A DNA stretch of 64,000 bases, taken from assembly GCA_958299035.1 (NCBI GenBank), contig CATQJL010000223.1, positions 5,259,753 to 5,323,752 on the forward strand, read 5' to 3'. Positions within the stretch are counted from its first letter, which is position 1; each line of letters begins with the position of its first letter. The DNA comes from Cylicocyclus nassatus. Lineage: Eukaryota; Nematoda; Chromadorea; Rhabditida; Strongylidae. Made by a program: the position numbers and the translations under genes. Of this stretch, positions 45,801 through 54,897 are shown piece by piece. Below the pieces are notes generated by a model. That model was not told the DNA's origin. It ran no database searches and saw only the letters and a list, made by a program, of their open reading frames with translations.

Positions 45801-48800
45801 GATGTACGGCCTCAGCAAGACGCGCATCGTAACGCTCATCAAAGAATGCTTGAGCTGCAATATTTTCAGGTGGTGTGGAAAATATTACGCGCAGATTAGA
45901 GGGCTGGCAATGGGCCAAAGATTAGCACCCGTGTTAGCAATCTGCTACATGAGCAAGATAGAACAACCTGTGCTATTCAGAAGCCCGCTTATGTACTGCA
46001 GGTATATTGACGATTGCTGTATTATAACATCCACTCAGTCCGAAATGGACGAGTGCTTCAATATACTAAATCAGCAATCGCAGTACATAAGCCTGACAAG
46101 AGAAAAACCGCGAAACGGGTGGCTCCCTTTCTTGAATACGCAATTTATGATGAATAAAGGCTCAGTTAGCATCAAATGGTATCGCAAAGAGAGTAAGAAA
46201 AACATAATTTTGCACGCAAAGTCCGCACACCCGATGGCCGTCAAACGAGCTGTCATTCACAATATGTTTGAGACGGCAAAGAACATCAGTAGTGGCAGAC
46301 GTGAACGAGATGAATCATTAAAAATGGCAGCTACGATTATGACGTCAAATGGATATACAATGCAGCCCAAACATTCAAGAAGAACTCCAAAAAAGATGGG
46401 TGAACAGAGTATCAATCGGGTACCTCTGTGCTTGCCTTTCATTTCCGAACGAGTCACTGCCGCAATCAAACAATGCCTAGTACAGGCACAGTTAGAGAAA
46501 GACGTCATACTTATCAATATTCCGCGGGCTAACCTCAAGAGACAGTTAGTTCGCAACAGATTGTATGATAGTGCTTGTATTACACGAGACTGCGTAGTGT
46601 GCCCCTACGGAAGAGCAGGAGACTGCGCGAAATGTGGCGTTGTCTATCAAATTGAATGTATGAGCTGCTCCGCCATTTATATTGGAGAAACAGGTCGGCC
46701 GCTAAGCGTAAGGATAAGCGAGCATTTAGCCAGCAAAAAACGACAGAGTATAGTGTCTCCTTTAGGTAGACACAGAAATGTAGAGCACAACGGTGACGAT
46801 TACAACATCAGATGCAAGATTCTGGCCTTCGAAGATCAAATTGCTGCCCGAAAGGCTCTAGAAGCATCTTACATACTTGCCCGTGACCCAAAAATGAACG
46901 GCAAGAATGAAAAGCTTTCTATCACAAGTGATCTATTGCCATATCTTGCGCTATGCGAACTATGAGATTGTCACCCTTACTTAAGCCATCTCATAGCGAT
47001 CCAACTGCTCATTCGACAAGTTACTCGAGCACGTCCTGAAGCAGCATACGCTGCTACCACGGTGATACACTCGGTGGGTAGACTTTCACGCCCAGTCTCT
47101 CAATCTCCACCCGAGACGAATCGAATACGCGGGTGTGAAGAGGTTTTGGCGGCAGGAAAAGTAATATCAGAGTGACTGACTCCTTTCCAGGCCTCTGAAG
47201 ACGGTGTTTAACCGAAACGTAAGGCAGTAATAAAGTGTATCACCAATAAAAACCTGTACGGCATAGAAGAATTGTCAAATTTTCACAAATTGTTCCAGGA
47301 ACGAATACTTTTTCGAACACTTACCAGAACGCAGATAGTGAATCTGCACGCTTTCCATTTTTCCCAAAAGTCCGAGATTTTCATAGGCTGTGTTAACAAC
47401 AGAAATCTCTCCAACAATACTTTTGGCATTGCCGAATTTCTTCATCAAAATTTGTGGAGCAGGAGCTTGGAGGCCAAACAGAAACAAAATTCCATAGATG
47501 GCTGTGCAGTTATCTTCCACGTCTTCGATGTTACTGCTAGTCAGTGCGAAATCCAGCTCGCAACCTTGAACCTTGAATTTATCTATCACTAGCTGGCTTA
47601 CCCGGCTCCGCCGTATGTTCCGAATAGAAAATTCCATTTCTTAACCGATCGGGACCAAACTTGGCGCACATACACTTCGGGCCCCGGCGGGTGTCACAGT
47701 CCACTTTTCGTTATCGATCGATGTCGATTTTATCGATTTTTTGCAAAATTTGAGCTACGGGCTGGGAGTTGGCACAGGGGGATAATCGAGCATGCTGATC
47801 ACCCCCACGGATCGAGCGTGCTGATCACCCCACGGGGGTGACCAGCACGCTCGATTACCCCCCTGTGCCAACTCCCAGCCCGTAGCTCAAATTTTGCAAA
47901 AAATCGATAAAATCGACATCGATCGATAACGAAAAGTGGACTATGACACCCGCCGGGGCCCGAAGTGTATGTGTGCTAAGTTTGGTCCCGATCGGTTCAG
48001 AAATGGAATTTTCTATTCGGAACATACGTACATACAGACATACATACAGACATACATACAGACATACAAACAGACATTCAGCTTTATATATAAGACCAGT
48101 GCATCACCTCTGCTTCGCAGAGGCTCGCACTGGCTCTGCCATCCACTTGCCTTCCTCGTAGCCCCAAAATGATGTCTTTGAAACTTATCTCGCGATGCCG
48201 ATCATCACGAATAAAATGTAAACAACTACTCATTCTAAGAGCTTTTTCATGTGTGATCGGTGACTGAGGGAAAGAAAGTATTTTTCCAAAGATCAGATGC
48301 GATTCTGAATCAGCTACTGGGTTTATAATGGCTTGATAGTCGCCATAAAGATGACGACAACCGTGAATTACATTTCTGCGCAAAAATTGTATCACATTCC
48401 CAAGTAAAACCTTGACAAATTGATCATCTATGCAATTGTTCCTTTTTGGCGCCAATCTTGCGTAAAGTGGACTTTTTGCTCACTTTTCGGGCTGAAGTCC
48501 ATGGTTTGCGGATTTACTTGCTAAACGAAACCGTGACTTTGGAAAAAGTCAAATTACAGGCCCGCTTCGGCGCGCGAAATGTCGCGTGGATCCGTTTGGC
48601 GCACAATTTCACAGGTTCCAATTATCGGATCGGCTTGTGATTTCGCATATTTCACCTAAATGCTGATAGGGTGCTACAACCAAAATTCTAGCTCAAGACC
48701 TTTGCTAGAACTCGCTCTACGAATTTCGTGACAGACAGAGATTCACACACACACACAGACAAACGTAAACAACCCTTAGCCCGTTATTATAAGTTATGAT

Positions 48801-49324
48801 TACCAAAAAGTTGAGTCTGCAATGGAAAGAGCTCACCGCAATTCAAACGGTTCCACCTGATTCTTCTAGCAAAACTGTAGTATTCGTCCACATTCGTACA
48901 GTTCGGATCTAGCCGGGGATTACCTTCTATACGGACTGAGATCGCTCTGTTTATGGAAAATAGAGCTCCATGACCCATGGTCTCAAGCTTAGAGTTGTCG
49001 AGAATGACGAAATAACCTCAAAAAACATCAATGACTGACTCCAAGGTTGCGTTCAGAGTTGTCGTGCCAGCGCCGTGCCAGCGCCGTGTTAGCGCCGTGC
49101 TCGAGACAGCGGCACGATGCTGGTACGGACAACTCTGCTTGCAACGTAAGCTTAGACTGAGGAGAAGTGTAATAAGAACTTACCAGTTTCGAAATGATTG
49201 AATAGGCCAAATAAAGAGAAGAAGAATGTAAGATTTGTGAGTGTGACCTCAAGGGTTCCGGTAATAGTCTCTACGGGACTTAGGGCCATGTAAAGCTTCT
49301 CATAAGGCACATCAGTGGTTTCAT
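39897..49324 (-). CDS. irld: Receptor L-domain (irld-type) protein, partial; at least three L-domain modules
   Basis: Exons 5' to 3' on the minus strand: 49324-49184, 49016-48837, 47582-47325, 41376-41300, 40840-40720, 40431-40262, 39975-39897. All joins from 49324 to 40720 agree in phase, as does the join of the last two. Between 40720 and 40431 one small exon is missing. Typical L-domain strings appear: ETITGTLEVTLTNLTFF, ILDNSKLETMGHGALFSI, IEGNPRLDPNC; then NCTAIYGILFLFG, IVGEISVVNT, FLRIEGNSNLTSLSWPKL, HITKNPNLCFTVSELD; then GCQTLVGNLILD, RIYGNLHISNTSLQNF, NNSALIVDLNSRLKSI. This fold occurs in insulin/EGF receptor ectodomains and in the large nematode irld family, some of which act in insulin-like signalling. 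First and last exons, signal peptide and any membrane helix were not found. One further piece near 39800-39847 (ENPSLQLSK) is likely. Confidence 0.8.
40445..40576. mobile_element. Small inverted-repeat MITE beside an irld exon
   Basis: Ends CTAAGGCCTAAGGC and GCCTTAGGCCTAAAG are inverted, and inside is a GCGATTTCGCGAAATCGC palindrome. It begins about 14 bp upstream (in gene sense) of the exon at 40431-40262. Confidence 0.6.
41490..42857 (-). repeat. Inverted partial Penelope copy
   Basis: It matches the 3' part of the full unit (from about 45957 to 47279) and runs on into the first bases of a following unit (TATAAACTAAATGCCCAGG), so the template was itself a tandem. A coding frame of 331 codons with the YIDD motif start and the endonuclease is still open on the minus strand. 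Confidence 0.88.
42886..44271 (+). repeat. Direct partial Penelope copy (pseudo-LTR)
   Basis: It aligns with 45894-47279 at a constant offset of 3008 bp with very few differences (for example Leu for Phe in the NTQ-MM stretch). It ends exactly where the full unit begins. The upstream pseudo-LTR of Penelope elements is thought to supply the promoter. Confidence 0.9.
44284..46965 (+). CDS. Penelope reverse transcriptase with GIY-YIG endonuclease, intact
   Basis: This is an uninterrupted frame of 893 codons starting 12 nt into the full unit. The N-terminal 330 residues are basic. The reverse transcriptase palm shows the first catalytic Asp in FDVNSLYTN (D477), GLAMGQRLAPVLA, and the active site RYIDDCC (Y574-I-D-D577), followed by LPFLNTQ. 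After a basic linker comes a Cys-rich CVVC...CAKC cluster and the GIY-YIG nuclease: VVYQIEC (Tyr788), AIYIGETGRPLSVRISEH (YIG at 799-801, with the catalytic Arg in the R-x-S-x-H part). Length and order are those of endonuclease-bearing Penelope proteins, which copy their RNA at nicked DNA. No stop, shift or missing catalytic residue is visible, so this copy could be functional. Confidence 0.92.
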   Translation: MPRLQEKRTYSLISEVPPNMSSLVREALAYRQKVVVTRQQLTFLKRCKSTGIFPHFIANKKLGVTCGLSENHPRIRGLNMNILKVVIKEKQRTLYSNLLKCQTKEDSCRRYLSDNMWLRVESASKQICDSLRSETKARLREKFEKLSGGGKRSLLGADRNPPVVHTPDTMTARSNENASTARVTVLGKAQISPNAVEFLSLGPSFAPTQNITAKTYRSVLGSLQRLRDQLRIKLRHDDQPQTIDALSRRTLPPIPFPSSFYKEPEPYAVADTKFRILSMGILNILNENKNIRRSNLTHAQQQGFREMRELTSNGTIRLSVSDKGGEFVVMSQDLDREIVEEHLSDRTIYQPSCEKDFISQSKKLNHIWTLIGKEAGLHEKFLTRLKLETPTCPVFYGLIKTHKLSLLDLQSVSAKTYKIRPIVSCTNGPTDRISWFLVKIVSQLLNRIPAHLSSTSHFLELLRQTKFNENCAYETFDVNSLYTNVSIGSALQALTEMLDSHGTTMMMYGLSKTRIVTLIKECLSCNIFRWCGKYYAQIRGLAMGQRLAPVLAICYMSKIEQPVLFRSPLMYCRYIDDCCIITSTQSEMDECFNILNQQSQYISLTREKPRNGWLPFLNTQFMMNKGSVSIKWYRKESKKNIILHAKSAHPMAVKRAVIHNMFETAKNISSGRRERDESLKMAATIMTSNGYTMQPKHSRRTPKKMGEQSINRVPLCLPFISERVTAAIKQCLVQAQLEKDVILINIPRANLKRQLVRNRLYDSACITRDCVVCPYGRAGDCAKCGVVYQIECMSCSAIYIGETGRPLSVRISEHLASKKRQSIVSPLGRHRNVEHNGDDYNIRCKILAFEDQIAARKALEASYILARDPKMNGKNEKLSITSDLLPYLALCEL
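47589..48090 (-). mobile_element. Helitron-like palindromic repeat abutting an irld splice acceptor
   Basis: In minus-strand sense it starts TTATATATAAAGCTGAATGTC at about 48090, has TGTATGTC repeats and an inverted repeat centred near 47824, and ends GGAGCCGGGTAAGCCAG then CTAG|T at 47592-47588. It is a shorter relative of 36157-36987. Its end leaves only six bases (TGATAG) before the irld exon that starts at 47582. Confidence 0.6.
48091..48800 (-). mobile_element. Hairpin-ended repeat family, copy 3
   Basis: The hairpin (CCAGTGCATCACCTCTGC...GCACTGG) is at 48092-48133 and the far end TTATAAGTTATGAT at 48787-48800. The TG run is about 12 bp. It directly abuts the Helitron-like repeat and fills the irld intron between 48837 and 47582. 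Confidence 0.65.
49053..49136. repeat. Small inverted repeat in an irld intron
   Basis: AGAGTTGTCGTGCCAGCGCC pairs imperfectly with GATGCTGGTACGGACAACTCT. Between them the motif AGCGCCGTG is repeated three times. It lies in the short irld intron 49017-49183. Confidence 0.55.
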
Positions 49325-49559
49325 CTAGGATATGAATATCGAATTGAACTATTACAGCAATTCTGAAGCGTCACACATAGGCGAATCGAACCGTTTATTT
49401 TGAAGCAGTAGTCATTATCAAGTGATAGTTGAGAAATAGTTGTCGAATTGATTATATAATCACTAAACTGACAAACTTGTCCTGGAAAGTCTCAGTGATA
49501 TAATCTGAAAAGAGCTGCACTTCTTACCTTCCATCCCTATTAAATGTACTGGCAAAGGA

Positions 49560-50560
<1,001 letters not shown>

Positions 50561-50565
50561 AAGTA

Positions 50566-50902
50566 AACCATCATTTCTAAGCGAGGTAATCAAGTCTACG
50601 ATTTGATTGACTTCAAATGATAGCTCTCGAGAAAGCGAGTTGATCTTTGTTTCAGCGGTAATATGATTGCTCTGTATCTCGTTCAATTCGAACGGATAAC
50701 CGTATAAAAATAAGAATTGTAGTCTTGCAGGAAATCGGGATACTTTGTATGTAGCAGCTGTAGTCAAAATTTTGTGATCCGCTAATTTTTCTTGACTTCT
50801 AAAATTTTGAACAGAGCTTTTTCTTGCTTTGTAACAATCCACAGTGGGTTCACTTACTCTAACCATGTTACAAGAGTCCAGGCTACTCTTATTTGGGTTC
50901 AT
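50566..50902 (-). other. Open frame of unknown function, cut by a repeat
   Basis: The minus-strand frame begins MNPNKSSLDSC and continues hydrophilic to ELSFEVNQIVDLITSLRNDG before it runs into the hairpin repeat at 50560. Amino-acid use looks protein-like (amphipathic stretch at the end), but I recognise no family and see no splice sites. It could be a truncated transposon or irld 5' exon, or chance. Confidence 0.25.
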
Positions 50903-50975
50903 TTTTGGAAATGAATGAATCTTTGAAGGCCGCGTTCACGCAAATTTGGACATACGGGGTATTGATGTGAAGAGT

Positions 50976-51190
50976 AATTTTGGGGCCTTAATTAAGACAA
51001 TGCCCAAGCGGCAGCTCAAATGGTGAACTCACGATTGAGATACTCGCCTCCAAACTGGACCCCACGATCGTATTCGCATGAATCATAGCTCAATCCATCA
51101 ATTTCGCGCGAGGACCCGTAGGTTGCACCATGAATCCTGCGAAACGCGATTCCGGGGTCCAGTTTCCAGAGACCCCCATAGCAGATTTGC
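50976..51190 (+). repeat. Partial relative of the MITE at 30003-30282
   Basis: GGGGCCTTAATTAAGACAATG, GGCAGCTCAAATGGTGAAC, GAGATACTCGCCTCCAAACTGG and a closing GGGGTCCAGTTT follow the order of the copy at 30003. The inverted end is only partly kept. The following 51191-51430 shows nothing recognisable. Confidence 0.5.
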
Positions 51191-51430
51191 CTTTAACTAA
51201 GCCATAGCTCTAGAGGGAACTCATGAAATTGATTCATGGTCGAAAAATACAAACTGGTGCTTTGTTCTAATACCGCAGACTTTCCAGCCAATTCTCACCC
51301 CGATTACGGTACCGGACAAGAGTCTCAGATTCTTGAATTCGAAAAGATTTTATGACCCGTCACATGGACCATGGCAGATTAGATATTTTACACAAATTAG
51401 GATGAATGATTATTTCCTACTAGAAGTTCA

Positions 51431-51900
51431 CCGGAACTTCCGCAGAACAAGCAAAATTTGCAGCCCAGAATTTTTATTTCTATTGCAAAAGTAGAAACGT
51501 TGAAGAGAGCTTCCGCAGGATTTTTTTACAAAGCGTCAAACTGATTGAAAAGGTCAAAGTGCTGCGGAACTTCCGAAAAATGCCAGCGGTTCCGCAGCAC
51601 TTTGACATGCCGGTATTTCCGCAGGGTTTTTAAAGTATTGTCTCGTGATGTTTTCTCGCCAACAACTAAACTGCATGTCAGCCAACATATCGAACTGCCA
51701 GCCGCAGTGCGGAGGATAGAGATGGGTCTTACAGTCAATAGAATAAAGTTCCAATTTCGCTTAGGTCTTCTCTTTTGCTGTTGTGGTTCGCATTCTTCGA
51801 AACTTCCGCAGCACCTTATTTCGGAATCCCTGCAGCACGTTTACGGAACTTCTGCAGGTGACCCGGAGGAACTTTCCCAAACGTTCTGCGGAAGTTCCGG
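51431..51900. mobile_element. 470-bp inverted-end element with TCA duplication
   Basis: Ends CCGGAACTTCCGCAGAAC and GTTCTGCGGAAGTTCCGG are perfect inverted repeats of 18 bp, flanked by TCA on both sides (51428-51430 and 51901-51903). The motif CTTCCGCAG / CTGCGGAAG recurs inside many times. No ORF with family resemblance. Class unknown; a 3-bp target is compatible with PIF/Harbinger but TCA is not TWA. The stretch to 52204 holds nothing else I can name. Confidence 0.65.
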
Positions 51901-52204
51901 TCAGCTGTCTGAGCAACATCAAGAATGGTTTGTTTGAATTGAAGGTGGTGCGTACAGTCTGTGTTGATCATGTGCCTCCTTTCCGTAAGCGCAATAAGCT
52001 TCGCGCAACGTTCGCACGCGTATGGCTGGGGCATTCAGATTGGCCTCACTCAGACACTTATTTTTTGAAACCTGTTTCCATTTTCCTCATCCTCGCAGAT
52101 GGGTTAGGATACGCGTCAAATTTTGTCTTCCGTCGTCAGAGGACACCTCAGCAAAGCGTCTTCACCACTACCCACATAGCGAGGACCGATAAACGTTGAC
52201 CTAA

Positions 52205-52926
52205 GGGCCGCATGCACTAACATGGCCGCGGGGAGGGAATCGCAGCTCAAAAGAAAGCTTCATATTTCGAAAATCCAGATACCTGGATTTCACGTTGTGT
52301 ACCTATCCGTAAGTATTCCTACTATCCTTCACTATGAACATGTTGAACAGGAGCGAGAAGCTGTACAATCCGCATTTTCCAGCTTTTGTATGATCCCTGA
52401 TGATCCCCGGCGCTTCTCTTCGAAGTCATTTCTTTCTCCGAAGCTAACGAAAAACTTCCAAGTTGTGCAGATTATCTAACCCAACAGTGCTAAGCATGTT
52501 GCTGATAAGAACAAATGATGTTTTGAAGTCATGAAATTTTCGATGATCCACAGGTCGAAATTTGGGGTTTACCGAAAAATTCGATTTTTCAAAAATTCAT
52601 TTGTTTTCATCAGCAACATGCTTGGCACTGTTGTGTTAGATGTTTAGTACAACTTTGGAAGGTTTTCGTTGACTTCGGAGAAAGAAAAATGACTTTGAAG
52701 AATAGATGTTCGTCCCCCAGGGATCATCAGGGGATCCTACAAGAAGCTGGGAAATGCGGCTTGTACAGCTTCTCGCTTCTGCTCAATATGTTCATAGTGA
52801 AGGATGGTGGGAGTGCTTACGGATAGGTAGACAGCTTGAAACTCAGATATCCGGTGTTTCAGGATATGAAGCTTTCTTCTGAAGCTGCGATCCCCTCCCC
52901 AGCGGAAATGTTAGTGCATGCGGCCC
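52205..52926. mobile_element. Harbinger-like fold-back MITE, copy B
   Basis: It has the same ends as 31617-32328 (GGGCCGCATGCACTAACATG, inverse at the right) and is flanked by TAA on both sides (52202-52204 and 52927-52929). The long arms carry the same internal blocks (TATGATCCCTGATGATCCC, AGCATGTTGCTGA). Confidence 0.8.
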
Positions 52927-53710
52927 TAAATGTTGAGGGCACCTTTATCAGCCGGCGTATCTCAAGCGAGTAACGTTTCTGCTTACAGCCTGTAAGAATT
53001 GTGGCGTCTGGCAAGGCCCGCGGCTCGTCAGACTGATTCTGTTGGGCCGTTGCCTAAAAGAGCCGGGGCCTGCCCGAAAATGATGTGCACGGCGCCCATT
53101 AAGGCCCGCGGAATAAGTGAGATACGGCATGGGGGCGTCCGATAACGGCCGGGGCGTGCCCGGTGCAGAAGCTATATTACGGCCCTGGGCTTGTCCGAAA
53201 ACCAGATATGCAGTGCTTTCAATAAGGCCCATGGCCCGCCCGCCCGAGTGTTTTTTTTTCGGGCCGCGGGTGTCTCGGTAGAACAATGACAACCCGCGGC
53301 CTTTCACTAGCGAAAACAAGCCGCTGTCGCCTAGCAAATGAATCAAGGGGGGCAGCATGGTCACTATAAAAATTCAACACCCGCGCGCCATCAAAAGCCG
53401 CGGATGCTTGTAGTAATTGTCTGAGGATCGACTGGAGATCCGCACGCAGGGTCCTTGCTTGCACATGCGCAGTTTCTATGGAAAGAGGGCACGTTATTGA
53501 CATTGACTGTAAGACCAAATGAACCGCTGGTGAAAAGTTCAAAAAAGCGACATGCTATGGAGAATTCAGATAGTGTGAACATTTAGAAAGAAATGGAAAG
53601 GTGTTCGTTTAGTAGGTGAAGAATTGGAATCTATTTTAAGCTACATATCGCAGTTGCCATATGGCGCAAACTATGCATTAATGGCGAAAAGCGAACAACC
53701 TTTGAACATA
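52927..53710. other. GC-rich unassigned stretch
   Basis: Bases 52980-53270 are unusually GC-rich with repeated AAGGCCCGCGG and GGGGCCTGCCCG motifs, suggesting an unrecognised repeat. 53270-53710 shows no supported feature. Confidence 0.35.
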
Positions 53711-53918
53711 CAGGGCTTTACAACCTGAGTGTCACAGCCGCCCCGCTCTGCCGCCACGCTTAGGTCCGCGCAGCGTTCGTGGCGCTGGCTGCGCGTCGAC
53801 TGAAGCTTGGCAAAAACCCGGGCGATACGCCGCAAACGCCGCGCGCGGCCTGAGCGAGGCGGCCGCGTTGGAGGAGCCGCGCAAGCGGAGGCTGTGACTC
53901 TTACGTTGAAAAGCTCTG
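53711..53918. mobile_element. GC-rich 208-bp MITE
   Basis: Left CAGGGCTTTACAACCTGAGTG and TCACAGCC pair with right GGCTGTGACTCTTACGTTG and AAAGCTCTG. TA lies on both sides (53709-53710 and 53919-53920). The core is very GC-rich. 53919-54423 contains no supported feature. Confidence 0.6.
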
Positions 53919-54423
53919 TATATCAAAGCATCGTTGAAAGTATTTTGTTGAAGACATCCGCCGACGCTTGAAGACCCACTGCCAAAAGCACACAAAACGG
54001 ATTGGCTTGCATCAGAACCAAATAGTTTAAAGTTTTTGCGGCTTTGTCGCAGCTAACGCAGTGTACCTTTTTGCATTCAACAACTAAAGAATCCCAGAAG
54101 AGATAGTTGTCACAATTTTCAGAAAAAACTGAGATTCAACTTTACCTTTGTGAGATTTAACCAGCGTTGCAATAATTAGTTGTTTCTCATAGTTCTCAGA
54201 CTTCTCGCGACCTGGTTTGTTCACACACTTCCTGGATGTGATTTCCCATGTGTCCGTGGCCCTTTGAGATGTAATGTATACCATTACACTCGTCTTCGAA
54301 CGCTGTTTCCGAATCTGACTTTCATTTCTGCTAATCGTTTTTCTGAATCGTGCAGCGTTTGGCCGCTCCAAGGAAACACGATGGGCACACCAATGCTGCC
54401 GGTACGCTGTGACGTAGTGGTTA

Positions 54424-54897
54424 CTCAGACAGCGGATAGGATCCCTGCGCCGGAGAGGTGGCAGGGCCGCGGGGTTTCCCCAGCGGTGGGTCTGCCATCG
54501 TCCGCCGGAGCCCTCCCATTTCTGCTCCGGAGCCCTCCCTTTTCTGCTCCGGATACCTCCCATTTTCTGCTCCGGATACCTCCCATTTTCTGCTCCGGAG
54601 ACCTCCCATTTGTGCTCCGGACCCCTCCAATTTTCTGCGGCACGGCTCTTCCAAATCTGGCGGACTCGCGCCGAGCAAATTTCTTCGGCGCGGCTCTGCC
54701 AAATCTGGCGTACCTCCGAAGCAGAAATGGCGTACCTTTGCAGCAGGGCCGGAGAAGCGTCCCATTTGCCTGCCAGTGATGTCACCCCGACCTACAAAAA
54801 GGGACCGCCCATTTGCCCCGCTCTCATTGGTCAACTGGGTCCGGCGCGACTCTGGCAGATCGACTGTCCGGCGGAAGGGTCCGGTCGATTGTCTGAG
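54424..54897 (+). mobile_element. CTCAGACA-type MITE, short copy
   Basis: CTCAGACAGCGGATAGGATC to GGTCCGGTCGATTGTCTGAG, flanked by TA (54422-54423 and 54898-54899). It has the same unique arms as 17672-19936, but the minisatellite consists of only about five units of the CTCCGGATACCTCCCATTTT type. Confidence 0.85.

Larger units (their letters stand above)
41490..47279 (+). mobile_element. Penelope-like element with inverted and tandem partial copies
   Basis: Three parts: an inverted 5'-truncated copy (41490-42857), a direct 5'-truncated copy (42886-44271) and a full unit (44272-47279, 3008 bp). The same 12-bp sequence TTTTCACAAATT lies at 41478-41489 and 47280-47291, a clear target duplication. 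This tandem/inverted layout with pseudo-LTRs is characteristic of Penelope elements. The three copies are nearly identical, so the insertion is young. It sits in an intron of the irld-type gene on the opposite strand. Confidence 0.92.

Noticed and set aside
42260..46556. Antisense frames of 60-100 codons repeated three times in the Penelope region
   Set aside because: They are shadows of the conserved reverse transcriptase/endonuclease frame in each copy.
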